NCBI GenBank assembly: GCA_026826555.1
Contig: JAKSZT010054308.1
Location: forward strand, 856,174-920,173
Reading direction: 5' to 3'
Length of the DNA stretch: 64,000 bases
Origin: Tolypeutes matacus
Taxonomy: Eukaryota; Chordata; Mammalia; Cingulata; Chlamyphoridae
Positions within the stretch are counted from its first letter, which is position 1. Each line of letters opens with the position of its first letter. Under the pieces are notes generated by a model. It saw only the letters and a program-made list of their open reading frames with translations, did not search any database and was not told where the DNA came from. Made by a program: the position numbers and the translations under genes. Shown piece after piece: positions 26,216 to 39,711 of this stretch.

Positions 26216-26295
26216 AAATTAAATTTCTCCATCCATAGGCCTTTAAATTAAATTTTCCCACCAAATTAAATTTTCTCCATCCATAGGCCTTTAAA
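26216..26295. repeat. 47-bp tandem duplication
   Basis: A block containing ctccatccataggcctttaa (copy 1 26216-26262, copy 2 from 26263 to 26295) is repeated with one indel. It probably arose by replication slippage. Confidence 0.85.
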
Positions 26296-26922
26296 AAAGA
26301 TTGATTGACACTTAGTTGAACATTACTGAGCCAGAGACCTCGTCAACTTGGGAAGTGCTAATAAAGTGTGGTAACAATAAGGTATCAGGGACTTCTTTCT
26401 TGATTCCTCCAACTTGCATGGGCTTACCCTGATCCCACTCTCTGGAACATTTGGGAGTATGTTTTCAGGAGAGATAGCCATGAATTAGGTGCAGTCACAT
26501 GTCCCCCTCAAACCTTTTCTTCTTCTAACTAGAAATCCCCACTCCATTTTTTCATTTCTTAACAGGTACTACTTCTCTGTACTTTCCCAAACTTTTTTCT
26601 CAGAGTCACTGCAGTACAAGCCTGGTCCTCTTAGAGGGCAGAACCCAGAACAAGCTCCAATCCTCTGGGGCTGGGGAGATGTGGACAAGTGTGACCATCC
26701 TAGTGCAGGCCCAGAGCGATCCTCTTGGTCGAGAGTCTTACCCCACGGAGGCTATCATGGGCCTGGAGGTCCTGGCAGTGAGTGAGATGGAAGATCTTAG
26801 TCCCTGAGAATGAGGAAGTAGGTAGGAGAAGATTCTTCTCCCATGTGAATACCCGGGATTCAGTTCCTCTGCTGATGTTGTTGGTTGCTACAGCATAAAA
26901 ACTTATCTTCCGTTTCCTTAAG
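26296..26922 (+). other. Upstream flank of the SPRR-like relic at 26.9 kb
   Basis: Apparently single-copy. The first exon and TATA box of the dead gene should lie in or before this stretch. I could not identify them with confidence. Confidence 0.3.
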
Positions 26923-27516
26923 GTTATCACCAACCCAGGAAGAATGTCCTAGCAGCAGCAGCAGCCACACAAATGCCCTGCCTTGCCAGGTGCCTCCACA
27001 AGACCCCAGGTCCTGCCCCAGCAGGCAGAAGTGCTCCCCCCACCCCACTCCTACGCCAGCAGGAATAACCACCAAAGAAGAAGTGGCTCCTCTGAAGCCC
27101 ACTCCCCCAATATCTGGGCATTAAACTGCCACCTGCCCCCTCTGCAGTCTCTTTCCTCCAACACCAACAGAGAACACGACACAGCCCAGAAGTTACCTTT
27201 CATCTATTCAAGGAGAAACGTATCTCCACAGGCCACCGATTTCACTGCAGTTCATTAACAGTGTCCTCTCAGCTCCTCCCCCAGGAACAACAAGGATTGG
27301 GCAAGTGGGCCATATTTTAGGCATCTTTCCTGCACCCCAGGCCTGGCTCCATCTTTTATTTTGACCCTACTGTGCTCGGAGCCAGGCCTGCCTTCAGCTG
27401 CCTCCAGCAGAGATGCTGCCCCCTGCTGGCTGAAGATAGGTTCAAAGGATGGAGTTTTCCTTCCTTAGCTCTCCATACCCCGAGTTTCACTATTTCTGAG
27501 GCTCTTGAATAATAAA
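26923..27516 (+). pseudogene. SPRR-family-like pseudogene (exon 2 with 3' UTR)
   Basis: A splice acceptor ends at 26922. It is followed by 21 bases and ATGTCC at 26944, then a run of CAG codons as in SPRR2 heads, but codon 3 is a TAG stop. After a frame change a PCQVPPQ segment resembles the SPRR PCQPPPQ motif, and further Pro/Cys-rich sequence runs to a TAA at about 27122-27124. The 21-base exon start resembles that of the SPRR2-like relic at 42.8 kb (both end in ..AAGAATGTCCTA). AATAAA at 27511-27516 gives a transcript length typical of SPRR exon 2. The subfamily is uncertain (SPRR2 or SPRR4-like). Confidence 0.55.
27415..27429 (-). promoter_or_regulatory. Perfect CTCF core-consensus match
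   Basis: The minus strand reads CCAGCAGGGGGCAGC, which fits the CTCF core CCASYAGRKGGCRSY at every position. It lies 471 bases downstream of the SPRR-like ATG at 26944 and just before that relic's poly(A) signal. It may be an insulator or loop anchor within the EDC; occupancy cannot be judged from sequence. Confidence 0.5.
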
Positions 27517-29059
27517 GATGATTGAAAAGTGAAAAGAGAAAAACTGCTTAAACAATGGAAAATTGTTCAGGATTTCCTCACTTTCTAATCCCACACCCCT
27601 CAATCAAGACAATTTCATATCTCCTATTAATTACTCCCTTCCTCCTAAGACAGCTGACCCCTCACTCTGCCCCTAGGCCTGTTCTGGACACTCTAAGAGG
27701 AGGTTTCTTCCTTTATGCTCCATCCAGTAAAGTAGTGTTCTCTGAGCATTCCTGGCTGCTCGTTTGCTGGGCCTGGGAAAGGAGAGAATGTTTTCTTTCA
27801 GGAAGGAGGGCCCTGGGCAGGCAAGCAGATCCTCAGTGGAAAGTCCTTGGAAGACCCTGGGACACTCATGGGCTACTAAAGATTGAGGTGGCTTCAGATA
27901 AAATAGGAACACCTCATTGACCACATAGACTCTCCTCATTATCCCACAGCTTCAAATGCTTGAAAGGCACAGGATAATAATCCTCATTATTCCCAGATTA
28001 GAACAGGCCAAGATACGGCACTCTTGGAAACTACTGGTGAATCATCTTGAAGTCAATTTTCAATTCGTGGTCAATTGTGTCTATCGTAGCAACTTGATAC
28101 AGTCCCTGGATCCTAGGATAGCAAGTTGGAGAGTAGCCAGGACTGTTACAGATAGATTAGAAAAGAGGCCCCAAAGAGCTGGAGAAGTTGGTGCCATGCC
28201 TTAGCACTGAACTGGGCTCAAAGACATCAGGAAAGGAAGGATTGGAAGAACCTAAGAGGCAATGGAGTCTGCTGTATCACCAGATCAGAATCTTTTCAAC
28301 AAGGGCTTCCACTCTCAGCAAACTGCTGTCTGAATGCTTGCCGGGCCAGGGTGCTCATCCTTTGGGGAGGGTCCCTGGCACTGGGGGACACTGTGAGTGC
28401 TGGCAATCTCTTCATGGCATTGGGCAATTACCAGCCTTCTCCCCCACGCTCACCAAATTCTTCTCCAGGAATTGTCCATAAAGGCATGCTCTCGGCACGG
28501 GAGTGTGCAGAACTTGCCTTCCATCTGCCCCACCACCTCTATCTAGCCCCGATATTGTCTCCTGTTGGCCAGACTAGTTCATAAGGATAGAGACTAAACT
28601 CCTAAAGTTATAAGGATCCATGTCATAGCAACTTTTTTAATGTCCTAAAGAGTATAAGAGGGTGAATTAATAGAATTGAATGACCACTGAATTAAGTAAA
28701 CAGTAGATGCATTTATTTGGCAGCCTGCTATTCACCCTCGGGACCAACTTCTGGGAAGATGGTCTTCGGTATCCCCTGGGGATCAGGTGCACTTCTTCCA
28801 CATGCCTTCTCCTACTTTCTGCTTCTCAACTCCATACCTCAACTGACTGCTCTGTAACATCCATGCCCTGATCTGCCCTGTGTGTGGATCAGTGAGCCAC
28901 ATTAAAGCAGCCCTGGCCTTTTCATTGTGTCCACAAGGGGAAGCTCAGGGCCAAGCACATAGTAAGTCATCATTAAATTTGTATTGCTATTCCAATAATT
29001 TTAGAGAAGAATATAAATAAATCCACACATAATGCACAAGCCCAGCTATGAATTAAGAG
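27517..29059. other. Gene-free, apparently single-copy EDC sequence
   Basis: Several open frames of 70-120 codons occur on both strands (27555-27920, 28188-28481 and others). None has a family motif, splice context or low-complexity EDC pattern. No named repeat is seen. Confidence 0.3.
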
Positions 29060-29400
29060 GAGGCAGTTCTCATAATTCTCACTGGGGATCCCAGAACTCT
29101 CTCAGAGCTTTGGACTCCCAGCATGATGGAGTTTATTCGTGGCTCCAGAGACCACAGAGGCCTGGCTCCAGATGCCTCCCTGGACAGGCGGGATCAGCCT
29201 CAGAGTTCAGACCCCAACCCCAAAGTCCAGCATCCCTTGCCCTGGAAGGCACACTTCCTCTCAGCTCAGCAGTATCCCTGATACTGGCCCCTCGAGTGCT
29301 CACACCCAGCCACCCCCTACCCTGCCTTGTCCTGAGGAGAGGAGGAAAGTCACTGGAGCTGTCAGTGGACTTGGGAAGGCTGCAGGGTAGTGTGAAGCCA
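29060..29400. repeat. Distal part of duplicated EDC unit A
   Basis: The stretch around 29145-29180 matches 41637-41672 closely and the rest is similarly Pro-codon-rich and CT-rich. Reading frames exist here on the plus strand (29032-29457), but they show no recognisable motif and no support from the other copy. I treat it as non-coding duplicated flank. Confidence 0.35.
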
Positions 29401-30159
29401 TACCTAGAGTACAGGTGGGAAAATCAGGATGTCCCAGTGTTACTGGATTTTGTCTAGGTTCTTGGCTATGCTGCAGAAATGAATTTCAAGAACACTTTGG
29501 GTTAGTTAGGCCAGTAATTTATTAAGGTAGGGAGGGAAGAGAAATGGGAGGAAATAACAGATCATGGGTCCCAGAGAGAGGAAAGGACTGAGGAGTGATA
29601 AAGACCACGGATTTACAGAGTACAATTTCCCATTATAGATTATAAATGCCCGGGTTTTACTTGCATGTTGATCCATGCAGGGGAGACACGGTGAGAGCAG
29701 GGCACAGAAGGCAAGAGAGCTATTTGGCCTTTGCACCTGCTTTTTGAACCATTAATTATTCTGCCCCTTTGTTAATGGCATGGGAAGAGTCCCAGCTGTT
29801 TGCTGTTTTGATTGATTACCCCACCCATCAATCCCCCAGCAGGGCCCAATTATAAGGCCCCTGGAGAATATCCAGGGCTTCTCCTCCTTCCAGAGGAAAT
29901 CTCATTCTGGATGGCAGAATCTTGTGAGGGTCTTCCAGCAGCCATCTTGGGGTATTGATATCCACTTGGACTTCTTGCCAGGTTCCAGATCCATCTATTG
30001 AGTCCCTATTTTACCAGCCTGCTTCACAAACTTCACCTCCTTCCTGTGGTCCCCTGATTGCCCCTGGTGGCCTTTCCAAGCACCCCCACACTCCCAGTCC
30101 CTGCTTCCCTGCCCAGGCTCCTCCTTTCCCCATGTGTGACACTCTCCCCTTCCCTTCTT

Positions 30160-30770
30160 AGCACCAGCAATGGTCAGAGTCAGACTTACTCAGGGACAAC
30201 AGAATTTATTGAAGGAAGCAGTAGGAAGAGGTGACAGCATCACAGGTTTAGGTGTGTCCAGGCTCAGTGACGGAGTTGGTGTCTGCTGTCTTTGGATGGA
30301 AGACATGATCAGAGGGTTTCATTCCCATAATTGAAGAGTACAGAAAGGGAGAAGACTTGGGAGAATTTTCCACTTATTTAAGTCCACTACTTAAAAGAAT
30401 ACTGTTTCTCAAAATCTCAAAAATATGTGGAGAAAGACAGGAGCCAGAGAGATTAAGGAGATCACTTCCCTCATTCTAATAGTGTTCTCAGTCCAACAGA
30501 GGCAGTAGCTGGAAGAGCTGACCTGTCTTGGACCCATGGACATAAGAAATATTGCTCCAGGGAGGGCCTCAATAACATGGCACTGCACTCTAGTCCCTGC
30601 TGGTTGCTTAGCGTTGAAACTGGCAAGAATCAGTTGATTAACTGCAGAGAAACCTATGACCAGAAGGTGTCATTCTCTGAGTCAGTTGAGAGGTAGCTTC
30701 TTCTGAGGCTGTGTGGCATTACCCATTGGTGCTGGAAGGAGGGAGTCCAGGTTAGGAAGAAGATGCAGCA
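30160..30770 (-). repeat. SPRR-type 3' flank, copy A (coding part not found)
   Basis: This segment aligns by eye with 41925-42610, the 3' UTR side of the SPRR2-like pseudogene. Shared landmarks are the agcaccarcaa start, a cattctaat block near 30471, an ACAGAGGCAGTAGCTGG block and a ctgaggctgtgtgg block near 30703. A minus-strand AATAAA lies at 30205-30210. A CT/CA microsatellite sits where the coding part should begin, and no SPRR frame is visible beyond it. I read it as a duplicated EDC unit that has lost its coding exon. Confidence 0.5.
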
Positions 30771-30771
30771 C

Positions 30772-30808
<37 letters not shown>

Positions 30809-30823
30809 TCACACACACACACA
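30772..30823. repeat. (CT)n(CA)n microsatellite
   Basis: CT dinucleotides (one GT break) at 30772-30810 run into CA at 30811-30823. It lies at the point where SPRR-type flank copy A loses similarity to copy B. Confidence 0.95.
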
Positions 30824-30999
30824 GGCATTTTTATGCTAGGAAATGAGGATATCACCAACATCAGCACACCTTACTACAACCTCATATTAGGGCCAAGCGA
30901 TGTTCAGGTCTTACAGTCCTCAAAAGCCCTGACGCCTCCCATGCCCCAGGCGCTGAGCAAGGGGTGAGGACACAGGTACGACTGAGATCCAGCTGCGGC

Positions 31000-32926
31000 T
31001 CGGTGTTACTCACAGCCTCATGAGAAAACTGATGAAAGTGCAATGGGTTGTCTAGGATCCAAGTTGGGGGGTGGGGGGTGGAGTAGGGATCCCTGCCAGG
31101 GGTGCTGTAGGTAGAATCTTCTTTCCTTCAGGTTCTGTCATGTATTCCAGAGGCAGCCTTGACCTCCCATCTGGCATCTTCACAAATATCCCTTTCCCAG
31201 TTGTCTGGATGGAGTAAAATTACTCTCTGCTTTCCTGGGGGAGAGTTACAGGATTGAGCAGAGAGAAAGGATGACTTTTCATGCTCATTCTTTCTGAGCA
31301 GAAAACGTAAACTGCTCCCGGGGCTACCTCACAAAGGCACTTGCCCTCTCTTTGGTTTCTTACAGAGCAGCTTCATCTCCACTGCAGCTTTCTTGAGCAG
31401 AGTGTTGGGGAAATCACAGACCTCTGTTCAGTGGCGTAGCCTGGACCTCACCTACCCCCAGCTCCTTCTCTGGGGAAGTCGCAAACACAAGGCTAAGTGG
31501 CCATCCTCTGGCCTTCCACCAGGCTCACCTCCTTTCCTATTGTATGCCAATCCACAAACTGGAAGAAAGGATAAGTCTATTGAAAAGGCCGGGCCAGACC
31601 TTAATCCCGAAACCCAGGAGCAAGCAGGCCAGGTGCTTATCAGAACAGGAATTCTCAGAGCAGGGTCCCCTCCTCTGCGGTGGATAAAAACCAAACTGGA
31701 ACACTACAGATCTGGAGGTGTGGAGCTGCCACTTATCATTTTCGGCCACCAGAGGGGGCCACCCATGATAGGACTTCTTCCCCTGCTCTTTTGGACTTTC
31801 TGTACTATGTAAGTGACGAGGAGATTTGTCCTTTCTGGATTCTATTCTGCACAATAAAGGGATCATTTGCTGAAAGTTTCTGAACCAACTCACACCATAT
31901 ACAGCGGTCTTTGAGTGCTGAGTACCCAGTCATGATATTCAGATAAGAGTCTAGAAATTCTGTTTAATTCAGTAAAAAATAAAATAAATAAGACCTGCCA
32001 GTGCCCCATTGGTAAGCAACTGCTTTCCTCAAACCCAGAAACATGGGGTCCCATGGCACCATCTCACAGGGCTTACAGATGCCAAGATCATCCCACCAAA
32101 TTGCAAACTTGGCCACAGCCATGCCACCCTTGGACTCTGCGGACCCCAACTTCAGTTTATCCCACCACAACTGCTCTTTGTAACATCTTTCCTTGGGAAA
32201 TAAGTGGGAGGATCTGGGGCTGGGGGTGGACTGGGGAGAAAGCAGCCTGAACCTGCTTTCTCCCCAGAGAAATGCTGGGGGGAGTACATGCAGGAGGGGA
32301 AAGGGTAGGCCTCTTTGTTGGCAGACCCCTATACTTTTTCACATCACCCATCTCTTTCCTTAAAATCCTTCCAAGCCTGCACTGTTGTTCTCTGCTCCTC
32401 TCCTCAGGCTCCCTTCCTTATTTTCAATGTCGTTTCCCCTTCTAAAGTCTTTTGCAAGTCCATTTTGATTATGGTTTAAGTTTTGAGGAAATAGAAAGGA
32501 ATGACAGCGTCTGCTATAGCTAAGATGGTCATTAACTGGCTCTGGGACAGAGGAAGGATCCTGACTCCTCACCTGGTGGGAAGTGATACAGGGAGAAATT
32601 ACACAGGAGAACCTGAGCCATCAATGAAGATTTTAAGAGCGAGCACTCTAGAAACTGGGAGGAATTTCAAGTTTCTAGTTTCAACCTCCCAAACAATTTT
32701 GCTGCCCAAGACCTTGATTCATTTGTTGTAATATAGGATACAGAGAGCAGAGGAATGAGGTCTCTTTTCTCGCCTCCGGAGACAGACATGGCATGGGATA
32801 CCCAGTAGACAACAGTGGCCCCGTGTGTGCACACCTGTTGGTAGGGAGCACCTGCAGACAGAGTCAGGGGAGCAGGTGACATGACAGTTGTGAGCAGGCT
32901 CCCCAGGGACTGGACGCCTCCCAAAT
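31000..32926. other. Gene-free stretch with an LTR-like segment
   Basis: 31390-31870 has a TATA-like ggataaaaacc (about 31681) and acaataaagggatc (about 31851) about 170 bases apart, as in an LTR promoter and poly(A) layout. No partner or ends were found. The 139-codon frame across it shows no known motif. Confidence 0.3.
31746..31760 (+). promoter_or_regulatory. CTCF-like motif, one mismatch, plus orientation
   Basis: CCACCAGAGGGGGCC fits the CTCF core at 14 of 15 positions. It points opposite to the two minus-strand sites. It lies in a segment that has a TATA-like GGATAAAA (about 31682) and AATAAA (about 31853), so it may be carried by a degraded LTR. Confidence 0.3.
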
Positions 32927-32939
32927 AGAAGTCTCTGTG

Positions 32940-32976
32940 GGGGAGCACGGTGCCTGTAATTATTAAACATGAATTC

Positions 32977-33008
<32 letters not shown>
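32940..33008 (+). mobile_element. Ultra-short retroposed mRNA-like tail with 13-bp target duplication
   Basis: About 41 bases of unidentified sequence containing ATTAAA (32962-32967) are followed 14 bases later by a run of about 28 A. The insert is bounded by agaagtctctgtg at 32927-32939 and again at 33009-33021. This is the signature of L1-driven retroposition of a severely 5'-truncated polyadenylated RNA. The source transcript is not recognisable. Confidence 0.75.
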
Positions 33009-33011
<3 letters not shown>

Positions 33012-33477
33012 AGTCTCTGTGCTCCAGGAGACAACCATATGGTGTTTATTGATTTGGTCAATGCTCTTTTTGGAAGTCCCAACACAGTGAGGGGGGCACA
33101 GGTTATATTTGGAACTGTGACCCAGTTCTGCTATTCTGCAAGTGGCATTTACTCCTCTAGTCCATGTAAATGATCACATCAACAGTGTAATGCCACAGAT
33201 ATAGCCCAGAACTTTAGCTGAATAAACTGCCTGACTTCTCTTTCTGCCATTTTGAGGACATGCATTTTTGCCCTGAGAACAGAAGACATAAGTGAGACAG
33301 TGTTTCACATTAAATAATAAGCTTAGAGCCAAGAAAACTGAATTCTTGTCTGTGTCCTACCAGAAACTACTGGGGATACAGTTTCCTGATCTACAATTTC
33401 ATTAAATAAAGTATCTCCAAAATTCCTGGATCTCACATTCCATCTTCCTCTTTGTTCCATTCATTTTCTCTATTTTT

Positions 33478-33906
33478 TTTTAAAGATTTATTTATTTACT
33501 TTATCCATTTTAAACCCCCCCCACTTCCCCATTTGCTGTTTTTGTGTCCATTCACTGGGCAATTCTCTGTGTCTGTTTCCTGCCATCTCTTCTCATCCTC
33601 CTCTTCCAGTCACCAGGATTCGATCCTAGAGACCTCCGATGTAGGAGAGAGGTATTCTGCCGCCTACGCCACCTCGGATCCTGGCTTCTGGAGCTTTCGG
33701 AGCATCTCGTCTTGTCTCTCCCCTGTTACGTCATCATCCTGCTGCATGGCTCCCGGGGCCTGGCGGCTCACCGGCACACAGAGCCTGGCAGCCCATGCAC
33801 CTTCTATATATATATTTTTTATTTTACCGGGAGGTCCCGGGGATTGAACCCAGGTCTCTCCTTATGGTGGACAGATGCCCAACCGTTTGAGCCACATCCA
33901 CCCCCC
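33478..33906 (-). mobile_element. Composite DAS-type SINE, minus strand
   Basis: Minus strand: a SINE head with a B-box (ggttcaatccccgg type, near 33840), an AT-rich linker, then a second body with another tRNA-like segment (near 33620) and an A-rich tail at 33471-33490. tctctattttt at 33467-33477 and at 33907-33917 forms an 11-bp target-site duplication. At about 430 bp it is far longer than the monomer at 12004. It supplies spurious open frames on both strands. Confidence 0.75.
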
Positions 33907-33917
33907 TCTCTATTTTT

Positions 33918-35698
<1,781 letters not shown>

Positions 35699-35702
35699 AA
35701 AT

Positions 35703-36679
35703 TGACTTGCGAGATTATCAGGTCCAGCCTCATAACCCTCCAGGATGACTCTGCCTCCCCAGACCAAGGTCCTTGGTAAACGTTTACTTTGGGTTTTCAT
35801 GGTCAAGTTAACCTCCCTGTTGGAGCCTGTTGGGCTGGCACACACATAGAAGAATTTGCCTCATCACACACTGCCTGTCCAGTTGAGAAGGAAATGTCAT
35901 TAGCCACTGGGCAGAGTTTTCAGTGCAAAGAAGGATTTTAGGATCTGGGAGGTTTCCCTGGAACCAGGAAACCAGGGAGAAATCCCAGTGCTTCTTTCAA
36001 GCCAGGCTGAATTCACGTTGGAACTCTCTCATACTCACATCCTTTCAGAGCAGATGCAGCTTGGAGAAGCAAGTGAGTAAAGATGGAGCAATGCTATAAG
36101 AGCAAGGAATACCAAGCCAGGCTGGCGACAATACCATGAGGTCTTCCTTGTTTGTTGATGGTTCAGCTCCCTTTGGAGCTGAAACACAAGACCTATTGTA
36201 TTTGGACCCTGGATATTCTTTCTTTGAGGATTAGGAGGGATTAGGATGGGTAAATACTGAACAGATGGGTAGGTAGATAGACCACCCATATCCTATGAAT
36301 GAATCTTATGAAATGTTTTAGAGATAATTTCCCATAATATAGATGGTTACCGGTGAGAAAAATGTACCCCAAAATATTAGGTGATTTATCCAAGTCCCCG
36401 GAAACAATTTGTGGATAAGCCAGTTCTAAAGAAAACTCACATGCCACACTTTTCCATGCTTCCTTCTTTTGTCTTGGTGTATGAGATGTCACAAAGAAAA
36501 CAGGAAAGGAATCCTGGAGTGGGGCCATGAATTTAAAAAACAAAACCAGGGCTATAGGATAAAGTGGGTTAATACACCTATCTTCAGACTTTGGGATGTT
36601 TTAACTATGAGTTGGCTCTTCTTGATCTTCTACAGGGCTTGCTTCATTGGGCCAACGAAGTGGGGTGCGTTGTTGTTGT
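35703..36679. other. Gene-free stretch
   Basis: Short antisense frames only. No repeat or motif that I can name. Confidence 0.3.
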
Positions 36680-37610
36680 GTTTTTTTTTAAAGATACTTA
36701 GATTACATAAATGTTACACAAAAAATATAGGGATTCCCATATGCCCCACCTCCCACACCTCCCACACCCTCCCACATAAACATCCTTCCTTAGTGTGGCA
36801 CATTAATTGCAATTGATAGACACATCCTGAGTCTTTGCCATTAAGCATGGACCATAGTTCACATTGTAAACCACACTCTCTCCCACACAGATCTGCATGT
36901 TACATGATGATATAAAATGGTCTATATCTGTCATTGCAATGTCACTCAGGACAATTCCCAAGTCCCACAAAATCCCCTGTATTACAACTGCTTTTCCCTT
37001 TCCCTGCCCCCAGAATCTCCAGTGGCCACTGGCTCCACATCAATGTTGTAATTTCTTCCATTGCTTGAATCACAATATGTCTATAGTAGAATACAAGTAA
37101 GTCCACTCTAGTCCATAGCTCTTTCCCCCATCCTGTGGAGTCTGGGATGGTGATGTCCACTCCACCTCCAATTGAGAGGGGGCTTATATCCCATGGGGAA
37201 GATGGATGGGATTATCCTGCGTGCAGCTGCAGACTCCCTCCATTTCCTGGGATGGCCGTTGTCTGTCATCATCTCCCCTCCAGTTGTCCTGGGTGAGTCC
37301 AATGAGCTGTAAAGTAGGAGTTGCAGCTCCACCGAGATTCCAGGCCCAGCTGGCACACGGACAGCCCAAAGACTCAAGTCTCTAGATGTATACTTACAAA
37401 CTCCAGCACCAAATGTAGGTTTAAATAGAAGGGACAGATGAGCCATGTGCAGGGAAGATATAGTTGAGTCCATCTCTATCTTTCAGGAGAACAAACTCCA
37501 AAGTAGGGCCCACTGGCCAGGCACCAAACTCTGGAGCTATCTGCCCTGACATAGGACCTGGGTGTCTCCAGAGCCCTCAGGAACCCCACTCTTTGGGGAG
37601 ATATAGTGGG
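36680..37610 (-). mobile_element. L1-type 3' end, longer copy, minus strand
   Basis: It starts after a T-run (36684-36690) with aagatacttagattac and has the same blocks as 25745-26100, but extends several hundred bases further. The extension may be a longer 3' UTR of the same family. No reading frame in it is convincing. Confidence 0.45.
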
Positions 37611-38754
37611 CTGTTTTAAATGTCACCCTCAGAATTAGTGAACCTGTTGCAAAATGATATAAAGAGAGAAGGGAGAGTAGAATAATATGGGGGAAGAAAG
37701 AAGGAGCAAGAGACTGTCAAAGAGAGAATTATGTCTGATGGGGATTGCTGTGATGTTCCTGGAGGAAATTTCCACACACTCACTTCACCTCTGCTCTTGG
37801 ACAAGTCAGAGTAATTGTGAGGGGGACTTTAAGATCTTGAAAGAAAATTCTTTTGTCCTTTTCACCCTGATATTATCTATATCAGCCGAAGCCTGATCTA
37901 GCACCTCCCAAGATAATTTTCCTAACTTATATTAAGTCATATGCAGGAAACCACTCTCTCCATACACACAGAGAAGACACTGAAGCTGCCTCCATCGCCA
38001 ATCCCTTGTCCTGCCTTTCCCATCCCTTATTGTTGTTCACACCCCAATTTACGCCTTTTACCTTAACCCACAAAAGGTTGAAATCCTGCCCTGCTCCTCT
38101 GAGACTGTCCGCTGCTCTGTATTTCTTCCCTTAAATTTGCCCAACACTGTTCAGTCAGCACCCCAGATCCTGTGGGCGTGTTGGGTGGCTTCTTAGGCAG
38201 AACTCCCTCCATCATTCACATAGAGTACAAATTCCCAGAGGAGGGAGCTGGGGTGATGTAGGGAGAATGAAATGGGGGGAGTCTTCTTTCAGAGACACAG
38301 ATTTATTTTTTAAAAAACACAGGATTTCATGGCATGCACAGTTTTGTCTCTATATGTATACAGAGAGAGAGGATTTTTTACTTAGAATTTTAGCTCAGGA
38401 TTCCCCTCAGGAAATAAGTGCTTTCAGAGTAAATGTGAGTCTTAAAGTCCTCACTAGCTGCTCGTCCCACACTGAAGCCCTGGCATCAGAGGCACCATCA
38501 TCAACACCCCCACTTGCCGTTCCTGTGGTGTCTTCCCTCAGGATCACTTTGAAAAGGTGGCAATCGAGCTGGGCTTTGGTGTTCTAGGAGGAGACAGGTG
38601 GGTACATTGGGGAGACCCTCCTCCTCATTCCACTATGGCCTCTTCTCTATCCCTAGGGTCTTCCCACAATTTCCCACTCAGGTTCTCTGTCTCTAAACAG
38701 AACCTCTCTCCCGCTCCCAGGTGGCCCCAAGAGTAAACCCCTAGGGAGCACATT

Positions 38755-39300
38755 AATCGGGTGGTGAGTAAGCAGGAGTCAGGGTCTTTCAGGGGCAGAT
38801 ATTTTTATTAGGGGAAGCACAAGGAAAGCAGGTTTCCACTGGCCACAAGGGGTAAGTGTGCAGCTAGGTGCAGGATGGTAGAGACACTTACATGGAGGTG
38901 GGAGTGAGGGATGTGAACATTGGTGAGAGTTTTAATTTCATTTTAATTTCATTTAAGAAAATTCTGTTTTCAGACTCTCAAAGATAATCTCTTCCAATAG
39001 AAATGTTTACAATTCATTAAATATAGAAGAAATACTTTTTTTGTGGTTTATTTCTGAGGATCCTCTAGTCTCTAGATGTACAAGAGAAAGGGGAAATAGT
39101 ACAGGGAGAGGGGAGGCAAAGAGCCTTGCAAAAGCCCTATATTGAGAAATATAAAAGGTGATGATAAAGGAGGGGAACAGACAAAGGTACAACAGGGATG
39201 CAACAAGGAACATGAGAAATTGTGATTCTGTCCCATCCCAGCTGTTTCTTGTGGGGTTCAATTTGAAAGGAACCGGTTGATCAACTGCAGGAAAAACATT
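38755..39300 (-). repeat. Possible SPRR-type 3' flank, copy C
   Basis: It shares weaker landmarks with copies A and B: an agcaggagtcaggg block, a minus-strand AATAAA at 38804-38809 and a ggttgatcaactgcag block near 39275 (agttgattaactgcag near 30632 in copy A). No SPRR coding remains were found at the expected distance. The similarity was judged by eye only. Confidence 0.3.
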
Positions 39301-39616
39301 AAGCAGCAAAGATTTCACACTTCACCACATGTTGGGGATCAATCCAGTGCCCACTTAGTCTTCCACAACTTTCTTCAGAAGTCTGAGATACCTTCCTCCC
39401 AAACACACCCCTACAGTCCACCATGTTTCTGGGGAAGGATGGGCCAGGCAGAAATGACAAAGACTGCTGTAGTAGAGCCACTAGTTTTAGGCATGTAGGA
39501 TGTGCTGAGCAGCTGACTGGTGCCACAAGTATCGATGGGATTGGACCTTTGAACTATGGACTCATGGCCTGAAATGTGAGCCTGACCCTGCCTAGTACCT
39601 AGTAAAAAAGAAAATG

Positions 39617-39704
39617 AGGGGAGCAGATGTGGGAACTGGGTTCAGTTCCCAGTACCTCCTAAAAACAAAAAATCAAACAACAAGCAAACAAACAAAAAAA
39701 AAAA
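39617..39704 (+). mobile_element. DAS-type SINE with internal deletion
   Basis: The head ggggagcagatgtgg joins directly to the B-box part ggttcagttcccagtacctc and a C/A-rich tail. The A-box to B-box spacer is missing. Confidence 0.7.
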
Positions 39705-39711
39705 CAACTTA

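Noticed and set aside
29032..29457. 141-codon frame in Pro-rich text, possible EDC gene
   Set aside because: The segment is duplicated flank of an SPRR-type unit. The other copy does not keep the frame and no EDC head or tail motif is present.
30772..30823. Regularly spaced repeat, CRISPR-like
   Set aside because: It is a dinucleotide microsatellite without spacers, in a mammalian genome.
31393..31812. 139-codon plus-strand open frame
   Set aside because: It crosses a segment with LTR-like promoter and poly(A) signals and resembles no protein family I know.
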